From: JAVKBW01 sp964352715
Lineage (GTDB): Bacteria > Pseudomonadota > Alphaproteobacteria > UBA8366 > Aestuariispiraceae
Assembly (NCBI GenBank): GCA_964352715.1
Contig: CAYGSU010000041.1
Coordinates: forward strand, 1 to 36,800
Direction: 5' to 3'
DNA: 36,800 nt
The stretch's first letter is position 1. Each line of letters opens with the position of its first letter. Under the pieces are notes generated by a model that made no database searches, had not been told where the DNA came from, and was given only the letters and a program-made list of their open reading frames with translations. Shown in pieces: positions 15,401 to 25,388 of the stretch. A program made the translations under genes and the position numbers.

Positions 15401-17341
15401 ATGCAGCGGTTTTCACACATTCTGCTTGGTCTGGCGTTCCTGCTGTCGGCAGCGACGCAAGTGCTGGCGGCGGGCGAGGAAATCCTGTCCTTCAACAGCG
15501 AGATCACGATCCACGAGGATGCGACCGTCACGATTGTCGAAACCATCATGGTCCGTGCCACCGGTGACAGAATCAAACGCGGCATCTACCGGGATTTCCC
15601 GACTGACTACAAGGACCGCTACGGCAACACGGTCCGGGTATCGTTCGAGGTCCTGAAAACCATGCGCGACGCGGAGCCGGTCAACCACTGGATTGAATCG
15701 ATTTCCGGCGGCAAGCGGGTCTATATGGGCAGCAAGGACGCGTTCATTCCACCGGGTGACTATGTCTTTCAGTTGATCTACAGAACCGACCGGCAGATCG
15801 GCTATTACGACGGGTTCGACGAACTGGCCTGGAATGTCACCGGCGATGGCTGGGTGTTCCCCATTTTGAAAGCCAGCGCTGATATCCATCTCCCGCCCGG
15901 CGCGACTGTGCTGGAAAAGGTCGCCTATACCGGTACGTACGGCAGCACGGAACAGGCCGCGACGGTGCAAACGAACTCGCCCGATCAGGCGTCGTTCCGC
16001 ACCACCCGCACATTGTATCCGGGCGAGGGCCTGACGGTCGCGGTCTCCTGGCCGAAGGGTTTCGTGCGGGAACCGACGCAGGTCGAAGGTGTCCGGCTGC
16101 TGCTGCAGGACAATGCGGGGCTGCTGGCAGGCGTTGTCGGACTTATCGTTGTGTTAGGCTACTACCTTACCGCCTGGGCCTATGTCGGGCGCGACCCGAA
16201 ACCGGGCACGATCATCCCCTTGTTCCGGCCGCCGGAAGGCATGTCACCGGCTGTCGTGAGGTATCTGGTCAAAACGAAGGTGGATGACGAGACCTTCTGC
16301 GCCGCGATTGTAAGCCTGGCGGTCAAGGGTGTGGTCCGCATCTTTGATGATGACGGTGAGTATACACTTCACAAAGTGTCTTCGAACTACACCAGCCTGT
16401 CGGAGGGTGAGCGCGGTGTGGCGAAAGAGCTGTTTGCCGACGGGCGGCAATCCGTCGTGCTTAAAAACAGCAATCATGCGACCGTTTCCGGTGCACGCTC
16501 CGCGCTGGCCGATCGGCTGGAAAGCGAAGTGGACGATGTATACATCCTGAAAAACAGGACTTACTGGATTGTCGGTATTGTTCTGTCTGTCCTCGCGGCG
16601 GCGGTAACCCTGTATTTTTATGGCGCAGTCACTTTCGGAAATCTGGATTTCGTGGTTTCACTTGTGCCTATGCTCATCTTTCCGGCTTTTCTGTTCCGGG
16701 TGCTGATGCTGTTCGGTACATCCGCGAAGTCCTTGCTGAACAAAAAAGTATACGGCCTGCTGGTGAAGATAGTTGCGCCATTGGCGGTTCTGGCGGTGTT
16801 CAATCTGGTTGGTGCGTATTCGGTAATCGCCTGGGCACCGGTGGTCTTCGTCGGATTGCTGGCCATTATTCCGATGGTATTCAGCTACCTTCTCCGCGCG
16901 CCAACGATCAGGGGCAGAACGGTTCTGGACCGGATTCAGGGGTTCAAGCTTTATCTGTCCGTTGCCGAGAAACATCAGCTTGAAGCCATGCACCCGCCCG
17001 AGGAAACGCCGGAAACCTTCGAGCGCTACATGCCCTATGCCATTGCGCTGGATGTTGGCCATATCTGGAGCCAGCGCTTCGCCAATCACTTGCAGGCAGT
17101 CAGCGACGCCGGATCGGAAGGCGGATCGGGAGTCGTTACATACCGGCCGCGCTGGTTTTCCGGGCGAAGCTGGTCACCGTCCAGCATGTCTAGCCTCGGC
17201 CAGAATCTCGGCACCTCGCTTTCCGGCGCAATCGGATCGGCCGGTATCGCGCCGGCATCATCGAGTCGGGGGTCTTTCACCAGTGGTGGAGGCGGGTCCT
17301 CCGGCGGTGGAGGCGGCGGCGGTGGCGGCGGCGGCTTTTAG
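15401..17341 (+). CDS. DUF2207 family membrane protein with Gly-rich tail
   Basis: A 646-residue protein with a signal peptide (residues 1-23, ending VLAAG) and an extracytoplasmic beta-rich domain typical of DUF2207 (IVETIMVRATGDRIKRGIYR, then DFPTDYKD). It has a membrane segment around residues 236-257, a cytosolic-looking region (PEGMSPAVVRYLVKTKVDDE, VSLAVKGVVRIFDDD) and a cluster of hydrophobic segments at about 388-498. The last 20 residues are nearly all Gly and Ser, ending in a run of Gly and Phe, as is usual in this family. The function is unknown. It probably works with the LemA protein 5 bp upstream. Its stop overlaps the convergent sulfotransferase gene by 4 bp. Confidence 0.85.
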   Translation: MQRFSHILLGLAFLLSAATQVLAAGEEILSFNSEITIHEDATVTIVETIMVRATGDRIKRGIYRDFPTDYKDRYGNTVRVSFEVLKTMRDAEPVNHWIESISGGKRVYMGSKDAFIPPGDYVFQLIYRTDRQIGYYDGFDELAWNVTGDGWVFPILKASADIHLPPGATVLEKVAYTGTYGSTEQAATVQTNSPDQASFRTTRTLYPGEGLTVAVSWPKGFVREPTQVEGVRLLLQDNAGLLAGVVGLIVVLGYYLTAWAYVGRDPKPGTIIPLFRPPEGMSPAVVRYLVKTKVDDETFCAAIVSLAVKGVVRIFDDDGEYTLHKVSSNYTSLSEGERGVAKELFADGRQSVVLKNSNHATVSGARSALADRLESEVDDVYILKNRTYWIVGIVLSVLAAAVTLYFYGAVTFGNLDFVVSLVPMLIFPAFLFRVLMLFGTSAKSLLNKKVYGLLVKIVAPLAVLAVFNLVGAYSVIAWAPVVFVGLLAIIPMVFSYLLRAPTIRGRTVLDRIQGFKLYLSVAEKHQLEAMHPPEETPETFERYMPYAIALDVGHIWSQRFANHLQAVSDAGSEGGSGVVTYRPRWFSGRSWSPSSMSSLGQNLGTSLSGAIGSAGIAPASSSRGSFTSGGGGSSGGGGGGGGGGGF

Positions 17342-19131
17342 AACCTTGCGAGGCCTTCCGTCAGCGGCGCCAGCCATTTTGCATAGGGGCGGGATGCGGA
17401 AAGCGCATCGCGATACAGTGGTTGGCGCACCTGTTCGGCGCTGGCCGTTTTGACAACCCGGTCGGCACGATGGAAGTGCAGACAGTCGTCGTGCCAGTCC
17501 AGATCGCAGAAGGACAGCATCGAGCGGATGACCGGTTCCGGCGCATCCACCAGGTCTTCATAACCGACATCCAGAACAAGACCTGGAAACGTCTCGCGCC
17601 AGTGCTGCATCAGGGCGTCGTATTGCCGGTAATAGTCGGCAAGGTCTTCCAGCCCGAAGGCATAGGTCATGCTTTTGGCCGGAAAGTAGTGCTTGTAGAT
17701 TGAAAAGCAGGTTTCCACCGGGTCACGCCGGCAATGCAGGACCCGCGCATCTGGGAACAACCGGGCAATCAAGCCGATATACCGGAAATTCTCCGGCATC
17801 TTGTCGGTGACATGGCTGATGCCGCTGCCGGAAGGTCGGCTTCGCTTTCTGTATAAATCCGCTGCCGTTGCCGGATCGCCATCGTGCTCAAGAATGCCGG
17901 TTGCGATCTCTTCCAGATAGGGCAGCTCGCCCGATCCGTGAACCGTTGGATGGCTTGCCAGAATCTGTTCGACCAGCGATGTGCCGGACCGTGGCATGCC
18001 GACAATGAATACCGGCGCCGGCCCGTCATCTGCCGCCCGTTGGGGCAGATCCGCGCTGACCGTTTTCAGCCGGTTGAAATAGTGCCGCACGGCCGCCGGC
18101 GAATACGGCGTTTGCCGCCGGCGAATGGCGTTTCCTTCGGAAAGATAGGGGAAGGCGGTTTTATAATCACCGATATCGTCATGCGCTTTCCACAGGGCGA
18201 AGCAGAAATGCATCCTGTCGGTTGAATTGCGGTCGGTCCGGCCATAGGCGTCGGTCATCGTGGCGATCAGGCCGTCATCCCCTGTGAATGTCCGCAGTGT
18301 CGAAAGGAGTCGGTGGAGCTGGCCGTCATTGGGGTCAACTCGACAGGCCGTTTCAAAGCACTCGGCGGCCTCGGCGGTTTGACCGAGCGACCGATAGGTG
18401 TTGCCGAGATTGCGGTAGGCGAGGGTCGATTTCGGGTCAATCGAAATGGCCCGCCGGTAACTTTCAATCGCGGCATCGGTATCGCCCGCGCTCTTGTGCG
18501 CATTGCCCAGATTAACCAGGGCCGGTTCATGATAGGGGTTCACGCGGATCGCCGTTTCGAGATGCGTGATGGCGTCATCGTAGTTTCTGCGTTCGATTTC
18601 AAGATATCCCAGCGCATTGAAGATTTCGGCATCGCCGGCCTGCACAGCCGCAGCCTTGCTCAGGGCGTCATGCGCTTCATCGTATCTTTCCCGCCGCAGC
18701 AGAAGCAGCCCCAGCAGCTTGCTGGCGCGGCCGGATGCATCAATCGCCATCGCCTGGCGAAAGGCGTTCCCGGCCTTGTCGAAATCGCCGGCCTCTTGAT
18801 GACTGACGCCAAGGTTGATCAGGTTGGTGGCGTTGCCGGGCGAAAGGTCGGCGGCGCGCGAGAAGTTAAAGACCGCCTTGCGGGGATCGGAAAGGCGGGA
18901 ATAGGCGACGCCCAGACTGGTGTGGAAACCGGCAGTCTTCGGGGCCAGCTTGATGGCGGTGGCAAGTGGCTTCAGCGACCGTTTGGCGTCACCGGCATCA
19001 AGCAAGGTCACTCCCAGTTCGTGCTGGATATCCGCGTTTCGGGGGTTTTCCCGTGCAAGCTGCTTGAGCAGTGTTAACGCGTCATCCGGCCGGCTCGCTG
19101 CGCGTAACCGGCGCGCTTCAGTCAGACTCAT
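17338..19131 (-). CDS. TPR-repeat sulfotransferase
   Basis: A 597-residue protein. Residues 1-275 or so are about eight consecutive 34-residue tetratricopeptide repeats (for example HEPALVNLGNAHKSAGDTDA and YRNLGNTYRSLGQTAEAAE). Residues about 370-597 are a sulfotransferase domain: the 5'-phosphosulfate loop PVFIVGMPRSGTSLVEQIL at 373-391 and the 3'-phosphate region DARVLHCRRDPVETCFSIYK at 461-480. Such enzymes move sulfate from PAPS to carbohydrate, lipid or protein acceptors; the acceptor is unknown. No signal peptide or membrane segment is visible. Its start overlaps the upstream SET gene by 14 bp, so the two are probably cotranslated. Confidence 0.9.
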   Translation of the reverse strand: MSLTEARRLRAASRPDDALTLLKQLARENPRNADIQHELGVTLLDAGDAKRSLKPLATAIKLAPKTAGFHTSLGVAYSRLSDPRKAVFNFSRAADLSPGNATNLINLGVSHQEAGDFDKAGNAFRQAMAIDASGRASKLLGLLLLRRERYDEAHDALSKAAAVQAGDAEIFNALGYLEIERRNYDDAITHLETAIRVNPYHEPALVNLGNAHKSAGDTDAAIESYRRAISIDPKSTLAYRNLGNTYRSLGQTAEAAECFETACRVDPNDGQLHRLLSTLRTFTGDDGLIATMTDAYGRTDRNSTDRMHFCFALWKAHDDIGDYKTAFPYLSEGNAIRRRQTPYSPAAVRHYFNRLKTVSADLPQRAADDGPAPVFIVGMPRSGTSLVEQILASHPTVHGSGELPYLEEIATGILEHDGDPATAADLYRKRSRPSGSGISHVTDKMPENFRYIGLIARLFPDARVLHCRRDPVETCFSIYKHYFPAKSMTYAFGLEDLADYYRQYDALMQHWRETFPGLVLDVGYEDLVDAPEPVIRSMLSFCDLDWHDDCLHFHRADRVVKTASAEQVRQPLYRDALSASRPYAKWLAPLTEGLARF

Positions 19132-19648
19132 TGCGTGTTGCCTGGCCCCTGATTCGTTTCAGCAGATAGGCCATGAAATGGTCGCCATAGCGTTCCTGCA
19201 GATCCGCCTTTTGCCAGTCCTGTCCGGTGACGGTTCCCCGACACAGGGAAGACCCGCACTTGCAGCCGGTAAGCTCGTAATCATCGCCGCGCATCATGGC
19301 GTAGTCGTGGCAGAGCTCCTCACCGGCGGCGATGTCACGCATCGCGACATACACAACCTGACCGGAAAACCCGACATTCGGTTCGCAGGAATGGTTCATG
19401 AAAACCGCCGTTTCCTCGATTTCGGCGACCGTTCTCGGCATCAGATAATACTTTTCCTCTATCTGCAGCGCATAGTCGCCAACCTCCTTGCGCAGGCGGC
19501 GTTCCATGTCGGCGTCGACGATATGGCCCGCCTTGATGGCGACGACGTCGCCTTGCGCGATTGGAGCGACGGCGTGGCAGCCGCGCCCCGCTCTCTCGCT
19601 TCGGCGAACCTCGACTTTTTCCGATCGCATGCTGCGAATTGTGTTCAT
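19118..19648 (-). CDS. SET-domain protein (putative protein-lysine methyltransferase)
   Basis: From the ATG at 19648 the product is 176 residues. SET hallmarks are present in order: RRSERAGRGCHA (residues 15-26, SAM-binding entry), FMNHSCEPNVGF (83-94), AAGEELCHDYAMM (107-119) and a post-SET CKCGSSLCRG (129-138) whose three Cys fit a zinc site. The frame stays open to 19708, but a possible TTATAT -10 element lies in that stretch and the SET similarity begins after 19630, so the shorter start is preferred. Bacterial SET proteins are uncommon and their substrates mostly unknown. It forms a two-gene unit with the TPR-sulfotransferase. Confidence 0.85.
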   Translation of the reverse strand: MNTIRSMRSEKVEVRRSERAGRGCHAVAPIAQGDVVAIKAGHIVDADMERRLRKEVGDYALQIEEKYYLMPRTVAEIEETAVFMNHSCEPNVGFSGQVVYVAMRDIAAGEELCHDYAMMRGDDYELTGCKCGSSLCRGTVTGQDWQKADLQERYGDHFMAYLLKRIRGQATRNESD

Positions 19649-19747
19649 AAGCCTGCACCCCATATAACCCGTCAGGGGCAGTTTAGTCGGTTGCGCGATG
19701 CATCCCAATCGCTTTTCTCACCCGGCCATTCAGAATAGGATAGCGGC

Positions 19748-21160
<1,413 letters not shown>

Positions 21161-21178
21161 AGCGCCGGTGCCCGTATC

Positions 21179-22498
21179 ATGAGCCCTCCCGACCCCGGAC
21201 TGTTTTCCGATCAGGCGCCGCGGCCCCTGGCCGACCGGCTGCGGCCGGCGACACTGGCTGAGGTTGTCGGGCAGGATCACCTGCTGGGACCGGAAGGCGC
21301 GATACACCGGATGGTCGGGCAGGGGCGTCTGACGTCTCTGATCCTGTGGGGCGGCCCTGGCTGCGGCAAGACCACCATCGCCCGGCTGCTGGCCGACGAA
21401 ACCGATCTTTCCTTCGAACCGCTCTCCGCCGTGTTTTCCGGCGTGGCGGACTTGCGCAAGGTCTTCGACCGGGCGAAGGAACGCCGGCTGGGCGGGCAGG
21501 GTACTCTGCTGTTCGTCGATGAAATTCACCGCTTCAACCGGGCGCAGCAAGATGGTTTTCTGCCCTATGTCGAAGACGGCACGGTAACGCTTGTCGGTGC
21601 GACGACAGAAAACCCCAGTTTCGAACTGAACGCGGCCTTGTTGTCGCGCTGTCAGGTTTTTGTGCTGAACCGGCTGGACGCCGCCGCGCTCAACGACCTG
21701 ATCGTGCGGGCGGAAACGCTGGAGAACCGGCCGATCCCGCTCGACGCGGATGCGCGGCTGGCGCTGGCGGCGATGGCGGATGGCGACGGCCGGTATCTGC
21801 TGAACATGGTGGAGGCGATCTACAACACCGGCCGGTCGTCGCCGATGACCCCGGCGGAACTGGCGGATATCGTCCAGCGGCGTCTGCCGGTTTACGACAA
21901 GACCCAGGACAGCCACTACAATCTGATTTCCGCCCTGCACAAGTCGTTGCGCGGATCCGACTGCGATGCAGCCCTTTACTGGTTCGGGCGGATGCTGGAA
22001 GGCGGCGAGGACCCGCTGTATATCGCAAGGCGGCTGCTGCGGTTCGCATACGAGGATATCGGCCTGGCAGATCCGCAGGCCGCCGTGCAGGCGCTGACAG
22101 CGTGGCAGACCTATGACCGTCTCGGCACGCCGGAAGGAGAGCTGGCGCTGGCGCAATGTGTGATCTATCTGGCGACCGCACCGAAATCCAACGCCGCTTA
22201 TGCCGCCTACAAGAACAGCCGCCGGATGGCCAAGGAAACCGGGTCGCTGGCGCCGCCGAAGCATATCCTCAATGCGCCGACCAAACTTATGAAGGATATC
22301 GGTTACGGGCGCGATTACGCCTACGACCACGACCAGCCGGACGGGTTTTCCGGGCAGAACTATTTTCCCGATCAGTTGCCGCGCGCCCAGCTTTACAATC
22401 CGGTCGAACGGGGCTTTGAACGTGACATCCGCAAGCGTTTGGATTATTGGGCCAAGCTGCGCAGCAAACGGAACTCGGACGGGGACGAACCGGAATGA
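21179..22498 (+). CDS. rarA: Replication-associated recombination protein RarA (MgsA)
   Basis: A 439-residue AAA+ ATPase of the RarA/WRNIP1 family, related to clamp-loader subunits and acting at stalled replication forks. Visible are RPATLAEVVGQDHLLG (22-37), Walker A GGPGCGKTT at 58-66, Walker B LLFVDEIHRFN at 110-120, sensor 1 GATTENPSFELN at 140-151 and Arg157 in LLSRCQ as arginine finger. The C-terminal region holds SALHKSLRGSDCDAALYWFG and APKSNAAYAAYK, typical of the family. Its stop overlaps the sulfatase start (ATGA). Confidence 0.96.
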   Translation: MSPPDPGLFSDQAPRPLADRLRPATLAEVVGQDHLLGPEGAIHRMVGQGRLTSLILWGGPGCGKTTIARLLADETDLSFEPLSAVFSGVADLRKVFDRAKERRLGGQGTLLFVDEIHRFNRAQQDGFLPYVEDGTVTLVGATTENPSFELNAALLSRCQVFVLNRLDAAALNDLIVRAETLENRPIPLDADARLALAAMADGDGRYLLNMVEAIYNTGRSSPMTPAELADIVQRRLPVYDKTQDSHYNLISALHKSLRGSDCDAALYWFGRMLEGGEDPLYIARRLLRFAYEDIGLADPQAAVQALTAWQTYDRLGTPEGELALAQCVIYLATAPKSNAAYAAYKNSRRMAKETGSLAPPKHILNAPTKLMKDIGYGRDYAYDHDQPDGFSGQNYFPDQLPRAQLYNPVERGFERDIRKRLDYWAKLRSKRNSDGDEPE

Positions 22499-23928
22499 CC
22501 GGACGCAACATGTTGGTGATCATGACCGACGAACAGACCCGCAATGCGGCCGGCTGTTACGGGCACCCGATCGTCAGTACACCGAATCTCGACCGGCTCG
22601 CCGCGCGCGGCACAAGGTTCACCCAGGCCTATACCCCATCGCCGATCTGCGTGCCGGCCCGGGCGTCCTTCGCAACCGGTACCTATGTACATCAGAACGC
22701 CTGCTGGTCGAATGCCGAGGCCTATGCCGGGCAGGTCGAGGGCTGGGGTCATCGTTTGCTGGAACAAGGTCGTGATTGTGTCTCCATCGGCAAGCTGCAC
22801 TATCGGAGTGCGGATGACCAGAACGGGTTTTCCGAAGAGATCAACCCGCTCTACATCCACAACGGTCTCGGCTTCGTACACGGGCTGCTGCGCCGTCAGC
22901 ATCTGTTCTTCGATGGTGTGGAGGAGTTCGCAGAGAAGATCGGGCCGGGCGAAGACCCGTATACCGAATACGACAGGGGCGTCTGCGATCAGGCGAAGGC
23001 CTGGCTGAAGCGCGATGCGTCCGGCCGCAAGGACAAGCCCTGGACGCTGTTCGTTTCCTTCCTGCGGCCGCATTATCCGATGACCTGCCCGCGTGAATTC
23101 TACGGGCTATATCCGATCGACCGGGTTCCGCGCCGACGGTATGCCGGGCGCGAAAGCGAATACGCCCATCCGGTGCTGGCGGCGATGCGCCATTACGCCA
23201 ACTACGACGACTATTTCGAAGACGATCATCAGCGGCAGGTGGCGCGCGCCTCGTATCTGGGGTTGTGCAGCTTTGTGGACGATCTGATCGGGCAGGTTCT
23301 GTCGGCGCTGGAAGACAGCGGCCAGGCCGGTGAGACGGATATCCTGTTCACCAGCGATCACGGCGAAATGCAGGGCGATCACGGTTTCTGGACCAAGATG
23401 GTAATGTATGAGGAAGCGGTGGGCGTGCCGATGATTCTGGCCGGCCCGGGTACGCCGGTTGGTGTCTGCAACACGCCGGTTACCTTGGTCGATGTGCACA
23501 AGACGATCCTCGAGGGTGCCGGTGTGCCTCTGACCGACGAGGACGATACCCGGCCCGGCCGCTCGCTATATGATATTGCGCGTGAGGACGATGACCGCGA
23601 ACGGGTGGCGTTCAGCGAATATCACGATTGCGGCGCGATTACCGGCATGTTCATGATACGCTACCGAAACTGGAAATATGTATATTATCCGGGGTTTCCG
23701 CCGCAGCTCTTCGACATGGATGCAGATGTTTTCGAGAACCGCGACCTGGCGCATTCGCCGACACATCGTGAAATCGTTGATCTTTGCCATGGCAAGCTGC
23801 TGGAAATCTGCGATCCCGATGCCGTCAATGACCAGTGCTTTATTGATCAGGCGGCGGTGATTGAGCGTCTGGGTGGCGTGAAGGGCATTCTTGGTATCGA
23901 ACCCTACGACTATACACCGGTAGAGTAA
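22495..23928 (+). CDS. Sulfatase, formylglycine-dependent (type I)
   Basis: A 477-residue alkaline-phosphatase-superfamily sulfatase. The N-terminus MTGRNMLVIMTDEQ gives the metal-binding Asp12. CVPARASFATG at 52-62 is the C-x-P-x-R motif in which Cys52 is converted to formylglycine. TSDHGEMQGDHG near residue 288 supplies further metal ligands. Overall it resembles choline-sulfatase or phosphonate monoester hydrolase-type enzymes, but the substrate cannot be assigned. No signal peptide, so probably cytoplasmic. The ATG at 22495 overlaps the rarA stop; an in-frame start at 22447 would give an unsupported 16-residue extension lying inside rarA. Confidence 0.9.
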   Translation: MTGRNMLVIMTDEQTRNAAGCYGHPIVSTPNLDRLAARGTRFTQAYTPSPICVPARASFATGTYVHQNACWSNAEAYAGQVEGWGHRLLEQGRDCVSIGKLHYRSADDQNGFSEEINPLYIHNGLGFVHGLLRRQHLFFDGVEEFAEKIGPGEDPYTEYDRGVCDQAKAWLKRDASGRKDKPWTLFVSFLRPHYPMTCPREFYGLYPIDRVPRRRYAGRESEYAHPVLAAMRHYANYDDYFEDDHQRQVARASYLGLCSFVDDLIGQVLSALEDSGQAGETDILFTSDHGEMQGDHGFWTKMVMYEEAVGVPMILAGPGTPVGVCNTPVTLVDVHKTILEGAGVPLTDEDDTRPGRSLYDIAREDDDRERVAFSEYHDCGAITGMFMIRYRNWKYVYYPGFPPQLFDMDADVFENRDLAHSPTHREIVDLCHGKLLEICDPDAVNDQCFIDQAAVIERLGGVKGILGIEPYDYTPVE

Positions 23929-23937
23929 GGGACGACG

Positions 23938-24318
23938 ATGAAGATGATATTGGCAATTGCCGCCGGCGGCGCGGTCGGCGCGGTTGGCCGACACTATGCG
24001 GCGCAGCAGATCATGGCTGTGTTCGGCGGCGGTTTTCCGATCGGCATACTGATCTGCAACGTGTTCGGCTCGTTTCTGATGGGCGTACTTGTCGAGGCGA
24101 TGGCGCTCGCCTGGAGCCCGTCGCTGGAACTGCGCGCCTTTCTCAGCGTCGGTCTTCTCGGCGCCTTCACCACTTTTTCGACGTTTTCGCTGGATGTTGT
24201 GCTGCTGGCCCAACGGGGTGAATTCGGTCTGGCTTTCGTTTACGTCGCCGCCTCGGTTATCCTGTCCGTCGCCGGCCTGCTGACGGGCATGCATTTGCTG
24301 CGCACGGTGCTGGCATGA
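23938..24318 (+). CDS. crcB: Fluoride ion channel CrcB/FluC
   Basis: A 126-residue protein with four membrane segments that exports fluoride as a dual-topology dimer. The signatures are GGAVGAVGRHYAAQ (about 10-23), LICNVFGSFLMGVLVE with the conserved Asn, and SVGLLGAFTTFSTFSLDVVL with the Phe/Thr/Ser pore residues. The ATG at 23938 follows AAGGGACGACG, 9 bp after the sulfatase. It overlaps rluC by 4 nt (ATGA). No fluoride riboswitch can be recognised, as expected for an internal operon gene. Confidence 0.95.
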   Translation: MKMILAIAAGGAVGAVGRHYAAQQIMAVFGGGFPIGILICNVFGSFLMGVLVEAMALAWSPSLELRAFLSVGLLGAFTTFSTFSLDVVLLAQRGEFGLAFVYVAASVILSVAGLLTGMHLLRTVLA

Positions 24319-25343
24319 GCGGCGTCGAAACCCGGTATGTCGGCAAGAACGAAACCGACCAGCGGCTGGATAAATGGTTCAAGCACCATTTCCCCGCCCT
24401 GCCTTTCGGGCGGTTGCAGAAACTGTTGCGCACCGGGCAGGTGAGGGTCGACGGTAAGCGGGTTAAGACCAGTACAAGGCTTGAATCAGGGCAGGCGATC
24501 CGGGTGCCGCCGATGGATGAGCCGGCGAAGAACCAGGACGGTTCGCAGGCAGAGCGTAAGGCGAAAGCCGCCGATCCGCGCGACCGAGACTTCATCCGCT
24601 CGCTGGTGATTTACGCCGATGCCCATGTCATTGCCCTCGACAAGCCGGCCGGGCTGGCCGTGCAGGGCGGCACCAACACTGACCGCCATATCGACGGCAT
24701 GCTGGATCACCTGATCGGATACGACAAACATTGCAGCGGCGAGCGGCCGAAGCTTGTGCACCGGCTCGACAAGGATACCAGCGGCGTGATGGTGGTGGCC
24801 CGGACGTTACAGGCCGCCCGCAAACTGGGCGAAGCCTTCCGCAAGAAGGATTCCCGGAAAATCTACTGGGCCATCACCGTCGGCGTTCCGCGACCGATGG
24901 AAGGTGAGATCGATATGCCGCTGTCGAAAGGCGGCGGGCCGGGGCAGGAAAAGGTCTTCGGCGATCAGGACGACGGCAAGTCGGCGATCACCTGGTTCAA
25001 GGTGCTGGACCATGCCGCCGCGAAAGCCGCCGTTGTCGCCCTGTGGCCGCGAACCGGTCGGACGCACCAGTTGCGGGCGCATCTGGAAGCGCTGGGAACG
25101 CCGATCCTTGGCGATGGTAAATACGGCGGAGCGGAAGCGTTTCTGGGCGGCGACGGCATCGCAAAGCAGGTCCATCTACATGCGCGCGAACTGGTTCTGC
25201 CCGGCTTCGATGGGAAGAAAACCGGGCCGCGTCTGCTGGCCGCCGTGCCCGACCATATGATGCAAACCTTTGAAGTTCTTGGCATCGACCCGCTGGTCTC
25301 CGGCGATATCGATCCATTCGTCGATTTCGTTGCGCCGAAATAA
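24315..25343 (+). CDS. rluC: RluC/RluD-type 23S rRNA pseudouridine synthase
   Basis: A 342-residue protein with an N-terminal S4 RNA-binding domain (about residues 14-66, QRLDKWFKHHFPALPFGRLQ and LRTGQVRVDGKRV) and an RluA-family catalytic domain. The motif HRLDKDTSGVMV at 149-160 places the catalytic Asp at 152. The later KIYWAITVGVP and RTGRTHQLRAHLEALGTPIL blocks also match. Synteny and the S4 domain favour RluC, but RluD-like specificity is not excluded. It overlaps crcB. Confidence 0.9.
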   Translation: MSGVETRYVGKNETDQRLDKWFKHHFPALPFGRLQKLLRTGQVRVDGKRVKTSTRLESGQAIRVPPMDEPAKNQDGSQAERKAKAADPRDRDFIRSLVIYADAHVIALDKPAGLAVQGGTNTDRHIDGMLDHLIGYDKHCSGERPKLVHRLDKDTSGVMVVARTLQAARKLGEAFRKKDSRKIYWAITVGVPRPMEGEIDMPLSKGGGPGQEKVFGDQDDGKSAITWFKVLDHAAAKAAVVALWPRTGRTHQLRAHLEALGTPILGDGKYGGAEAFLGGDGIAKQVHLHARELVLPGFDGKKTGPRLLAAVPDHMMQTFEVLGIDPLVSGDIDPFVDFVAPK

Positions 25344-25388
25344 CCCCGCGCGCCTCCGGACCATGACCGGCAGCCGAAAGGACCGACC

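Noticed and set aside
22447..22494. An upstream start for the sulfatase
   Set aside because: The extra 16 residues lie in rarA, have no homology, and the ATGA overlap at 22495 is the usual coupled start.
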